From contig CAIYVS010000813.1 in NCBI GenBank assembly GCA_903929655.1, forward strand, positions 1 through 12,417: DNA of 12,417 nt. Reading direction: 5' to 3'. The notes under the pieces are model-generated. The model did not search any database and was not told the DNA's origin. It worked only from the letters and a program-made list of their open reading frames with translations. Below, in pieces: positions 1-5,005 of this stretch. Within the stretch, counting starts at the first letter, position 1. Every line of letters starts with the position of its first letter. The DNA is from an uncultured Bacteroidota bacterium. Its GTDB lineage: Bacteria > Bacteroidota > Bacteroidia > Chitinophagales > Chitinophagaceae. The translations under genes were made by a program, and so were the position numbers.

Positions 1-2
1 AT

Positions 3-155
3 CCACTCAATGGTGAATCGTTTCAAAAAATGATCGGGAATGTTATTCGTTTTTCTTTTGGAATTGTTGGAGCATTATTTTTTGGCATGTTTGTGTATGG
101 TGGTGTGGTGTGGATGAACTGGATGCAGAGGGAAAGCATAGGGATGCTTGGGTAA
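3..155 (+). CDS. C-terminal fragment resembling a VirB2-like type IV secretion pilin
   Basis: This reading frame is open from the left edge and stops at TAA 153-155. It begins PLNGESFQKMIGNV and continues with one strongly hydrophobic, glycine-rich segment (bases about 33-116) that includes GIVGAL and MFVYGGVVWM. A short leader, an IGxVI start and a helix ending in FVYGG(V/F)xW(M/L) is what I know from VirB2-like/T4SS pilins, notably those of candidate-phylum bacteria. The resemblance probably ends near base 112-116, because the last dozen codons overlap DNA that codes for PRTRC protein E in another frame. It could therefore be a foreign piece joined to the PRTRC locus, or an assembly chimera. 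It is short and partial, and a chance open frame is possible. Confidence 0.3.
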   Translation, partial: PLNGESFQKMIGNVIRFSFGIVGALFFGMFVYGGVVWMNWMQRESIGMLG

Positions 156-277
156 AAGTGCCCGATCCTGCAATATATCCCGAACATGCCGACACTATCC
201 GCAAACGCAAATCTCAACTTTCTGCAAAGTTCTCACCCAATTTATTTCAAGAACCTAAAACTGAATCGCCATGTTAG
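110..277 (+). CDS. PRTRC system protein E, C-terminal fragment (5' part missing)
   Basis: This frame reads DELDAEGKHRDAWVKVPDP and then PEHADTIRKRKSQLSAKF, ending at TAG 275-277. That is the pattern I recognise at the C-terminus of Bacteroidota PRTRC protein E, where a charged helical tail precedes protein C. The frame is technically open from base 17, but upstream of about 110 the translation (many W, C and F residues) no longer resembles protein E. Coding similarity therefore stops abruptly about 110 bases into the window. The stop overlaps the protein C start by 7 bases, which fits a single operon. The role of protein E is unknown; it is a conserved member of the ParB-related, ThiF-related cassette. 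The start coordinate marks where similarity begins and is not a real initiation codon. Confidence 0.7.
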   Translation: MDELDAEGKHRDAWVKVPDPAIYPEHADTIRKRKSQLSAKFSPNLFQEPKTESPC

Positions 278-489
278 TAGCAACATCATTACAGCGCAGC
301 TTCTCTTTCAAAGAGAAAGAACAGGAAATCAAACTGGCTGACCCTTCACCCTCGTTCAGCCCCGAGGCGGTGCTGAACTTTTACGCACAGACTTATCCCA
401 TACTGACCACCGCCAAAATTGAAGGCCCTGAAATAAAAGACGATGCGGTACAATACAGGTTCGTTTCCACCATCGGTACAAAAGGATAA
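271..489 (+). CDS. PRTRC system protein C, prokaryotic ubiquitin-like protein (Prok_Ub)
   Basis: This 72-residue protein matches the PRTRC protein C/Prok_Ub family by its LSPEAVLNFY-like segment (here FSPEAVLNFYAQTYP), the VQYRFVSTIGTKG end and its total length. Members are predicted to take the beta-grasp fold of ubiquitin. The chain ends in a single exposed glycine (TIGTKG), which an E1-like enzyme could adenylate directly without protease trimming. It starts at ATG 271, inside the last codons of protein E, and ends 3 bases before the next ORF, so it is probably co-translated with its neighbours. The E1-like (2347-3147) and E2-like (1634-2350) genes downstream suggest that protein C is the tag passed along that pathway. 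Family identity is strong. The conjugation function is inferred from domain content and has not been shown for this family. Confidence 0.9.
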   Translation: MLVATSLQRSFSFKEKEQEIKLADPSPSFSPEAVLNFYAQTYPILTTAKIEGPEIKDDAVQYRFVSTIGTKG

Positions 490-492
490 GAC

Positions 493-669
493 ATGAAAAC
501 AAAAAAGATAACAGGCGGTATCCAACTGCCCAAAACAAAAAGACAATGGCAAATCTATCAGCAAATAGGCGCATTCGCAGAGAACCTGAACAGGCTGCCC
601 GATGCAGCAGCAGTAAAAAACAACAAGCCCCGTTCCACACCACTGGACTTGCTGCCGATGGTTTTTTGA
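493..669 (+). CDS. 58-residue ORF between PRTRC C and the next gene; separate small protein or displaced N-terminus of the next protein
   Basis: ATG 493 lies 3 bases after the protein C stop, and the ORF ends at TGA 667-669. It encodes a basic, sensible-looking peptide with segments ITGGIQLPKTKRQWQIYQQ, AFAENLNRLPD and STPLDLLPMVF. The overlapping frame (546 onward) looks much less protein-like here (RRIRREPEQ, RCSSSKKQQ), so this frame is probably the real one up to about base 660. It ends at a run of six T (662-667), where a one-base backward shift would join it to the long downstream frame as ...LPMVF-LKHRFLPLY. The alternatives are a genuine small gene whose stop overlaps a TTG start (TTGA, 666-669), or the true N-terminus of the downstream protein split by an indel. 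I do not recognise it as a named family. Confidence 0.5.
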   Translation: MKTKKITGGIQLPKTKRQWQIYQQIGAFAENLNRLPDAAAVKNNKPRSTPLDLLPMVF

Positions 670-1637
670 AGCACCGTTTTTTGCCATTATATCAGCAAGC
701 GGATAATTTACCCGATAAAAAGCAGGTGGAACAGGGATTTAAAAAATCCCTTTCCATCCTGACAAACCTGTACAATTTTAAACCTTTGGATGTTTCAGGC
801 AAAGCCTATCCCTATAATATCCTCTTAGCCCATTGGGATGCTTCGCAGCAGTTGAACACCCAAAACCAACAGGTGGAATTGCTTATCATTCAGGATGAAC
901 AGGGGAAGATACAGCTAAGTACCAAACAGACCTATGATACAGGGACAACACTTTATTATATCCCTGTGATGCCCCTGTACAGGCTTTTGCAGGATAAACG
1001 AAAAAAGCAGATCGGTGAATTAATATTATCCGTATTTGCTTACCTGTTTCGTGTAGCGGGTGTCCCATATTATCGGGATAGTTACAGCGCACTATCCTAT
1101 TATTATGAAATGCTCCAAGAGTGGCTCAATGAAGATGTAGATGGCAGGGAAGCAGCGGAAATCAATAAGGATATTTCTGAACTGAATGCAGCAGCCTATT
1201 ACGGTGATGTGATATTCAGGAAGCTATATAACCCTTATCATCTCAATCAATTTAAGCAAAGGATTGACCGTTTTAAAGCCAAAGATGGATTGCAAAAAGA
1301 AGGTTTTAACGTTGCGATGACCGCCTATGAATTATGGCAAGCGTATCCTGAACGCTCCGTATTTAAACATATTGGTAATGATGAACAGGAGTATGAAGAC
1401 GGTATTGTAAGAGGGGAACAATACATTTCCTTTATAGCGGACAACGAAGGATGGTTATACAATAGCCTGTCTGACATGGTCAATAATGAGTTTAATGAAT
1501 GCGCTGAAATGGAAGAGCCTTGCATAGCACAGGTATTCGACCATAAAGCGATACAACTGGATGAAGGTTTGAGTTTTGAACATCGGTTTTTCCCTTTGAT
1601 AAATGATGTATGTACCCTTTTAAACAAACTGCCATGA
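546..1637 (+). CDS. Large conserved PRTRC-operon protein, possibly PRTRC protein F; start uncertain
   Basis: The product is 363 residues from ATG 546, or about 323 from TTG 666. It is soluble in appearance, rich in aromatic residues and without membrane segments. It lies where Bacteroidota PRTRC loci carry a large protein between C and B, which may correspond to protein F; I assign this by position, not by a motif I can name. Recognisable-looking sequence begins at LKHRFLPLYQQADNLPD (from base 666); the 40 residues before that are probably out-of-frame translation. A similar HRFFPL string recurs near the C-terminus. The stop TGA overlaps the protein B start as ATGA (1634-1637). The real start may be ATG 546, TTG 666, or ATG 493 through a frameshift at the T6 run. 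Its function is unknown. Confidence 0.8.
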   Translation: MANLSANRRIRREPEQAARCSSSKKQQAPFHTTGLAADGFLKHRFLPLYQQADNLPDKKQVEQGFKKSLSILTNLYNFKPLDVSGKAYPYNILLAHWDASQQLNTQNQQVELLIIQDEQGKIQLSTKQTYDTGTTLYYIPVMPLYRLLQDKRKKQIGELILSVFAYLFRVAGVPYYRDSYSALSYYYEMLQEWLNEDVDGREAAEINKDISELNAAAYYGDVIFRKLYNPYHLNQFKQRIDRFKAKDGLQKEGFNVAMTAYELWQAYPERSVFKHIGNDEQEYEDGIVRGEQYISFIADNEGWLYNSLSDMVNNEFNECAEMEEPCIAQVFDHKAIQLDEGLSFEHRFFPLINDVCTLLNKLP

Positions 1638-2350
1638 ACGATATAACAGCAACATTCGGTACTTTATACCACCCTGTTAAAGCCTTTGTGGTCTATGAAC
1701 AGAAAGGACAGGATAAAAACATATACATAGAAAGCTATGATATGGATGAAAGCGGAGTTCCGACAAATGCGCATCCTTTAAGTATCAGGGAAAGTACCGC
1801 ATTAGCCAAAGCACTGGACAGCTCGGCAGAATTGAAACGAAGCTTTTTAAAACCTGAAGGGCTATTGCCCAGGAACGTGCTGTACATCAATCCCGACCAT
1901 AACGGTTACGCTGTATGGCATACCCCGCAGCGAATAGTGAACCTATTGTTTGTGGAAGGTTTGAGCATACCTAATGGCAAGGTGAATATTCCTGCCTTGC
2001 TATGGAAAGCATCTAAAGAAAGCCTGTATATCTATGCCCTTAAAAATGCTACGGAAATGGATGAGCAGGTGCTTTTATATCATGCCCCATTCTTTAATAT
2101 TTACAAGGATGGCAAGGTCTGCATGGGGACGGTTAATATAAAAATCAGCCCCGACTGCCAGTTGGAAATATTTATGCAGCAATGGGAAACCTATTTTTTT
2201 AACAGCTATTTCAGCCACCTGATGCAGGAGCATAACCCCGTTAAGGGAAATATTGTTCAGCTATGGCAAAGCCTTATCAATACCCGTAAGAAATTCCCTG
2301 CAAAAACATTAATCAAAAACGGTCTGACCATTAAACAACTCATATTATGA
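1634..2350 (+). CDS. PRTRC system protein B, E2-like (Prok-E2_D family)
   Basis: This 238-residue protein carries the PRTRC protein B signature HAPFFNIYKDGKVCMG, with H150 and C163 numbered from ATG 1634. The family is classed with prokaryotic E2-like (UBC-fold) domains, and C163 is the natural candidate for a thioester-carrying cysteine, although that role is unproven. An in-frame start at 1610 is possible, but ATG 1634 overlaps the preceding stop as ATGA and gives the usual MNDIT-type beginning, so I prefer it. The stop again overlaps the next start as ATGA (2347-2350), which implies translational coupling with the ThiF-like protein. With protein C (tag) and the ThiF-like enzyme (activator), it would form the transfer step of a ubiquitin-like relay. 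Family identity is confident and the biochemical role is inferred. Confidence 0.88.
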   Translation: MNDITATFGTLYHPVKAFVVYEQKGQDKNIYIESYDMDESGVPTNAHPLSIRESTALAKALDSSAELKRSFLKPEGLLPRNVLYINPDHNGYAVWHTPQRIVNLLFVEGLSIPNGKVNIPALLWKASKESLYIYALKNATEMDEQVLLYHAPFFNIYKDGKVCMGTVNIKISPDCQLEIFMQQWETYFFNSYFSHLMQEHNPVKGNIVQLWQSLINTRKKFPAKTLIKNGLTIKQLIL

Positions 2351-3147
2351 ATACACAGACAGCCATACACATAACAGATAACTACCTGATAAATCCGACC
2401 AACCCTGTTACCGTAAACATGATTGGCGCAGGTGGAACAGGCAGCCAGATGTTAACAGCTTTGGCGAGGATGAACCATGCCCTGATCGCATTGGGACATG
2501 CGGGATTACAGCTCAATCTTTATGATGACGACAGGGTAAGCGAAGCTAATTTAGGCAGACAGCTTTTTGCTGATGCGGAACTCGGTTTATATAAATCTGC
2601 GGCACTCATCAATAGGGTGAACCGCTTTTTTGGGACGAACTGGAAGGCAGTTATACAGACATTTGAACCTGAACAGCTACAAAGAATGCCTGACAAAGGA
2701 AAGGCAAACTTATACATCAGTTGCGTAGATACGGTAGCGTCAAGGTTTGAAATTGCAAAAGTATTAGGGGACTTAGGGTATGGGCGATATGAACGCAATA
2801 AACCGCTGTATTGGATGGATATGGGGAATGCCCGTCACACGGGACAGGTCATTCTATCTACGATCAGCGAAATTAAACAGCCTGAATCCAAACTATACAG
2901 GACAGTACCCGTTTTGCCGATGATAACCGAAGAATATAAGGAACTTTTGGAAGCTGAAACGGAAAATAACGAGCCAAGTTGCTCCCTTGCCGAAGCACTC
3001 GAAAAGCAGGACTTGTTTATTAATTCCGCCATTGCAAATTTGGGGGCATCCCTTTTATGGCAGCTATTCAGGGAAGGTATGATAGAGAACAGGGGGTTCT
3101 TTCTAAACCTGAAAGATTTTAGGACACTACCACTCAAAGTAACATAA
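2347..3147 (+). CDS. PRTRC system ThiF-family protein, E1-like adenylating enzyme
   Basis: The 266-residue ThiF/E1-type Rossmann protein has the nucleotide-binding loop GAGGTGS at residues 27-33. The strand and acidic residues LYDDDRVSEANLGRQLF (59-74) supply the conserved D, N69 and R71 that contact ATP in this superfamily. CVDTVASR (126-133) corresponds to the later conserved D...R segment. C212 in PSCSL is a candidate catalytic cysteine for thioester formation, by analogy with E1 enzymes. I see no paired CxxC zinc ligands, unlike ThiF or MoeB. It is the last gene of the PRTRC operon, overlapping protein B by ATGA and followed by a terminator. The expected reaction is ATP-dependent adenylation of the C-terminal glycine of protein C. 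The substrate assignment comes from gene order, not from direct evidence. Confidence 0.9.
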   Translation: MNTQTAIHITDNYLINPTNPVTVNMIGAGGTGSQMLTALARMNHALIALGHAGLQLNLYDDDRVSEANLGRQLFADAELGLYKSAALINRVNRFFGTNWKAVIQTFEPEQLQRMPDKGKANLYISCVDTVASRFEIAKVLGDLGYGRYERNKPLYWMDMGNARHTGQVILSTISEIKQPESKLYRTVPVLPMITEEYKELLEAETENNEPSCSLAEALEKQDLFINSAIANLGASLLWQLFREGMIENRGFFLNLKDFRTLPLKVT

Positions 3148-3159
3148 CCTATTGAGAAT

Positions 3160-3186
3160 CCGCCCATCCGGGCGGTTCTTTCTTTG
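3160..3186 (+). terminator. Rho-independent terminator of the PRTRC operon
   Basis: A six-base all-GC stem, CCGCCC (3160-3165) with GGGCGG (3170-3175), encloses the loop ATCC and is followed by the T-rich tract TTCTTTCTTTG. It begins 13 bases after the ThiF-like stop, the right distance to end that transcript. Confidence 0.85.
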
Positions 3187-3210
3187 TCAAACGCAACAAA
3201 AGAAAGAACC
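3174..3210 (+). repeat. Inverted repeat overlapping the terminator
   Basis: GGTTCTTTCTTTGT (3174-3187) pairs with ACAAAAGAAAGAACC (3196-3210), with one extra A in the right arm and an 8-base loop. The left arm shares bases with the terminator tract, so the two hairpins exclude each other. A partial copy of the right arm (AAAGAAAG) follows at 3211-3218. Confidence 0.6.
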
Positions 3211-3226
3211 AAAGAAAGTGCTGACA

Positions 3227-3249
3227 CTTTGAATCCCGTAGATTCAAGG
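3227..3249 (+). repeat. Short stem-loop upstream of the membrane-protein gene
   Basis: CTTTGAATC (3227-3235) pairs with GATTCAAGG (3241-3249) around the loop CCGTA, giving nine pairs of which one is a G-T wobble. No T-run follows, so it is not an obvious terminator. It lies in the leader of the gene at 3306 and could affect its expression. Confidence 0.45.
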
Positions 3250-3305
3250 GAACTTTTGAAAGTTAACAGATTAATTAAACGACCTTTACGATAAAGGATA
3301 TTTAC

Positions 3306-3569
3306 ATGATGCTCACCTTATTTTATATTGCCGGAATAGTATTGATTGTACTTTCCCTCTATCTCAGGTTTTGGCGCGGGAAGCGCAAATTTAACAGGCG
3401 AAATGCTGCGGGCGTAGAAACTTTCAACACTTATAGAGGATCGCTGTTTATCAACTGGCTGGAAAACACGGCTTCATTCCTTTCTATTTTGTTTATGATA
3501 CTTGGCATTATAATTCTACTCGCCGCCTATTTTGACGCGAAGGATATTATGAGGCTCGACCATTTTTAA
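3306..3569 (+). CDS. Small two-helix membrane protein next to the PRTRC operon
   Basis: The protein has 87 residues (86 if the second ATG at 3309 is used). Residues about 3-21 (LTLFYIAGIVLIVLSLYLR) form one membrane helix and residues about 55-75 a second. A strongly basic linker, RFWRGKRKFNRR (21-32), lies between them, which predicts that the loop is cytoplasmic and both ends are outside. Similar short proteins beside Bacteroidota PRTRC loci are, as I recall, sometimes labelled 'molybdenum ABC transporter permease'. Nothing here supports that: it is far too short and lacks a permease motif. It sits 158 bases past the PRTRC terminator and so needs its own promoter, and I find no convincing one. 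A membrane anchor for PRTRC or conjugation components is possible but speculative. Confidence 0.75.
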   Translation: MMLTLFYIAGIVLIVLSLYLRFWRGKRKFNRRNAAGVETFNTYRGSLFINWLENTASFLSILFMILGIIILLAAYFDAKDIMRLDHF

Positions 3570-3612
3570 TCCGCCAGCATTCTGAAAGCATCAATTGAAT
3601 CCAAATAAAAAA

Positions 3613-3740
3613 TGCCTTGCAACCACTTCCTTCGGAACAGGTTACAGGGCAGGAAAATGGAATAGCCCGATGCGGGAAAATAAGTGGTCTTGATGATGAT
3701 TAGCGGTACTGATTTTCCCGCAACCGGCTATGTTTTTTTT
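3613..3740 (+). ncRNA. Candidate structured RNA or large terminator between convergent genes
   Basis: Two strong stem-loops stand side by side. The first is TGCCTTG (3613-3619) with CAGGGCA (3645-3651), then AACC with GGTT, then TTCC with GGAA around the loop TTC. The second is ATAGCC (3662-3667) with GGCTAT (3726-3731) and GCGGGAAAAT (3672-3681) with ATTTTCCCGC (3712-3721), separated by a 4x4 internal loop and closing a 30-base loop. Eight T follow at 3733-3740. AAGTGG in the second loop (3682-3687) complements CCACTT (3623-3628) in the first stem, so an alternative fold or pseudoknot is possible. The T-run on the plus strand suggests an ending for plus-strand transcription. The rest of 3570-3761 holds nothing else I can identify. 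Confidence 0.5.
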
Positions 3741-3761
3741 GATTGGCTTTCGGAAATTCTC

Positions 3762-4046
3762 TTACTTACTGTTAAGGGATTTTAACTTTTCATTCAGTTC
3801 CGTAAGCCCTGCTTTTTGTAAACAGTCCACAGCAAAAGCCGTTAATTCCTGTAAGCTGTCTTTAGGGACTATATCTAACAAGTTAGATTTGTCGTCATCC
3901 TTTGCCGACAGCCCACGTTCAATTACGCTGCTTAATAGCAATACATTTTTACGGGAAATTTTAAAGTCGATCTTTACAACTTCATTCATACCTGGGATAC
4001 TTAAAATAGTATCAAACACTTTGCCTGCATCAGTTGAGTTTAGCAT
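3762..4046 (-). CDS. Small conserved-looking hypothetical protein
   Basis: This minus-strand ORF encodes 94 residues, starting MLNSTDAGKVFDTILSIPGM and ending LTELNEKLKSLNSK. The composition is that of a normal soluble, mostly helical protein: alternating charges and hydrophobics, no membrane segment, and one cysteine (FAVDCLQKAG). The overlapping plus-strand frame (3730-4065) is rich in S, F and L and looks like a shadow. The gene converges with the membrane-protein gene at 3306 and diverges from the mobilization genes, which places it in the usual position of small regulatory or accessory genes. I do not recognise a DNA-binding motif or a family. The upstream DNA contains a near-perfect palindrome (4128-4152) that could be its operator. 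Confidence 0.65.
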   Translation of the reverse strand: MLNSTDAGKVFDTILSIPGMNEVVKIDFKISRKNVLLLSSVIERGLSAKDDDKSNLLDIVPKDSLQELTAFAVDCLQKAGLTELNEKLKSLNSK

Positions 4047-4127
4047 ACTTTCTTCATTTAATTAATTATACAATTTGGTTATCACTCTTTAGCCCGCTAA
4101 GGTAAATGACGATCTCCTATTGAATGG

Positions 4128-4152
4128 CAGCCCTTCAAAATTTGAAGGGCTG
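4128..4152. promoter_or_regulatory. Perfect 12-bp palindrome, candidate operator or hairpin
   Basis: CAGCCCTTCAAA (4128-4139) and TTTGAAGGGCTG (4141-4152) are exact inverted copies around a single A. The arms are flanked by ATCTC (4112-4116) and GAGAT (4153-4157), which are also complementary. The site lies 82 bases upstream of the minus-strand gene at 4046. The near-zero spacer suits a dimeric protein site better than an RNA hairpin, because a one-base loop cannot close without opening base pairs. No T-run follows. Confidence 0.55.
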
Positions 4153-4249
4153 GAGATAGAACCGATGCACCTCTTTACATTCGTATTCAAATGGTGAATG
4201 GCTTTACCATAGCTGTAAAAATTTATTGATAGCAGGACAAAATTGCAGG

Positions 4250-4293
4250 TGGGTTTGAAGGTATTTATTTGAATACCCCAAAACTAAAACCCA
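4250..4293. repeat. Nested inverted repeat
   Basis: The outer arms are TGGGTTT (4250-4256) and AAACCCA (4287-4293). The inner arms are GGTATT (4260-4265) and AATACC (4272-4277) around a six-base loop. The inner and outer stems are separated by unequal internal loops of 3 and 9 bases. No T-run follows on either strand, so a terminator is unlikely. Confidence 0.45.
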
Positions 4294-4363
4294 TCCTATA
4301 TAGCTTCAATATGAATTTATAAGTAATAGGGAAAATTGATCGAGGATTGCAACCATTAAAGAT

Positions 4364-4435
4364 TGAAAAGAGTTCAGCGTTTAAAAAAGCTAAAACCGGA
4401 TTGTTTAAAAAAGTAGAATTATCTGAAAAGAGTTC
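4364..4435 (+). repeat. Two interleaved direct-repeat pairs
   Basis: TGAAAAGAGTTC occurs at 4364-4375 and again at 4424-4435, exactly 60 bases apart. Between them TTTAAAAAAG occurs at 4380-4389 and 4404-4413, 24 bases apart. The arrangement resembles binding sites for a relaxosome or replication protein upstream of an origin. Confidence 0.5.
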
Positions 4436-4508
4436 GCAAACCTGAAAATTAGCCGATATAATGATAAACCTGTTAGCAGGATAGAGAGCTTGCTGGCTTC
4501 GCTGCAAT

Positions 4509-4572
4509 CGGCCAGATGTACGGTTGTATCACAACCGGATCTGGCCGCCCCTCACTCCGAAGTCGTGGGCGG
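4509..4572 (+). other. Candidate origin of transfer (oriT) hairpin
   Basis: A nine-base outer stem, CGGCCAGAT (4509-4517) with ATCTGGCCG (4539-4547), holds an inner stem CGGTTGT (4521-4527) with ACAACCG (4531-4537) around the loop ATC. Just to the right, CCGCCC (4545-4550) can also pair with GGGCGG (4567-4572), competing with the first stem. The structure lies about 70 bases upstream of the relaxosome-protein start, the usual place for oriT in Bacteroidota mobilizable elements. I cannot identify the nick site, so the assignment rests on position and symmetry only. Confidence 0.5.
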
Positions 4573-4618
4573 GTATTTTAAAGCTGTTTGGAGTTGGAAA
4601 TTGTGAAAATGATAAGTG

Positions 4619-5005
4619 ATGAAAGAACTAAACAACAAGACCGAATGGCTTCATCTGCGCCTGAGTAAGGAGGAACAGGAACACATTCAAAAGGCTTTCG
4701 CCAAAACCACCTGTCGGAAATTGAGTGATTACGCCCGTAAAATTCTCTTAGGCAAACCTGTGGTAGGCACTCTCCGCAACCAATCCTTAGATGACTTTAT
4801 GGCAGAGATGATACAGCTAAGAAAAGAGCTAAACGCAGTTGGAAACAACTTTAACCAGGCTGTAAAAAAACTGCATACCCTTGACCGGGCAGAGCAGGTT
4901 CAGCAATGGATAATGGTCACCGAGGCTAACCAATCAAGCCTTAAAAACAGCATTGAAACCATTGAAAAAAGTATCGGAAAAATAGCAGACCTATGGTTGC
5001 AGTGA
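4619..5005 (+). CDS. Small mobilization/relaxosome accessory protein, ribbon-helix-helix-like
   Basis: The protein has 128 residues from ATG 4619; a GTG three bases earlier is also in frame. Its N-terminus, WLHLRLSKEEQEHIQKAF followed by LSDYARKILLGKP, has the pattern of relaxosome accessory proteins: a ribbon-helix-helix-like DNA-binding region, then a helical part with the conserved ELNxxGNNFNQ segment (AVGNNFNQAVKKL) seen in MobC/NikA-type proteins. Such proteins bind near oriT and help the relaxase nick it. The stop overlaps the relaxase start by 13 bases, which supports coupled expression. In CTnDOT-type elements the equivalent small gene is called mobA and the relaxase mobB, while elsewhere the names differ, so no symbol is given. 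The oriT-like hairpin about 70 bases upstream is its likely target. Confidence 0.85.
   Translation: MKELNNKTEWLHLRLSKEEQEHIQKAFAKTTCRKLSDYARKILLGKPVVGTLRNQSLDDFMAEMIQLRKELNAVGNNFNQAVKKLHTLDRAEQVQQWIMVTEANQSSLKNSIETIEKSIGKIADLWLQ

Larger units (their letters stand above)
4047..4618. other. Non-coding, repeat-dense region upstream of the mobilization genes
   Basis: No convincing gene lies here; the 80-codon minus-strand frame at 4265-4507 has an unlikely composition and spans the repeats. The stretch contains a 25-base palindrome (4128-4152), a nested hairpin (4250-4293), two pairs of direct repeats (4364-4435) and a strong compound hairpin (4509-4547). That density, directly before a relaxosome protein and a relaxase, is typical of a transfer-origin and regulatory region. 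Confidence 0.6.

Noticed and set aside
3306..3569. Molybdenum ABC transporter permease
   Set aside because: Only two membrane helices in 87 residues and no permease motif; that label would be unsupported.
3730..4065. 111-codon plus-strand ORF opposite the 94-residue minus-strand gene
   Set aside because: It starts in the T8 run and is dominated by S, F and L, as expected for the antisense of a normal coding frame. The minus-strand product looks far more protein-like.
4265..4507. 80-codon minus-strand ORF in the non-coding region
   Set aside because: The composition is rich in F, N, S and I without domain-like order. It spans the direct repeats and nested hairpin and has no recognisable similarity; probably a chance frame.
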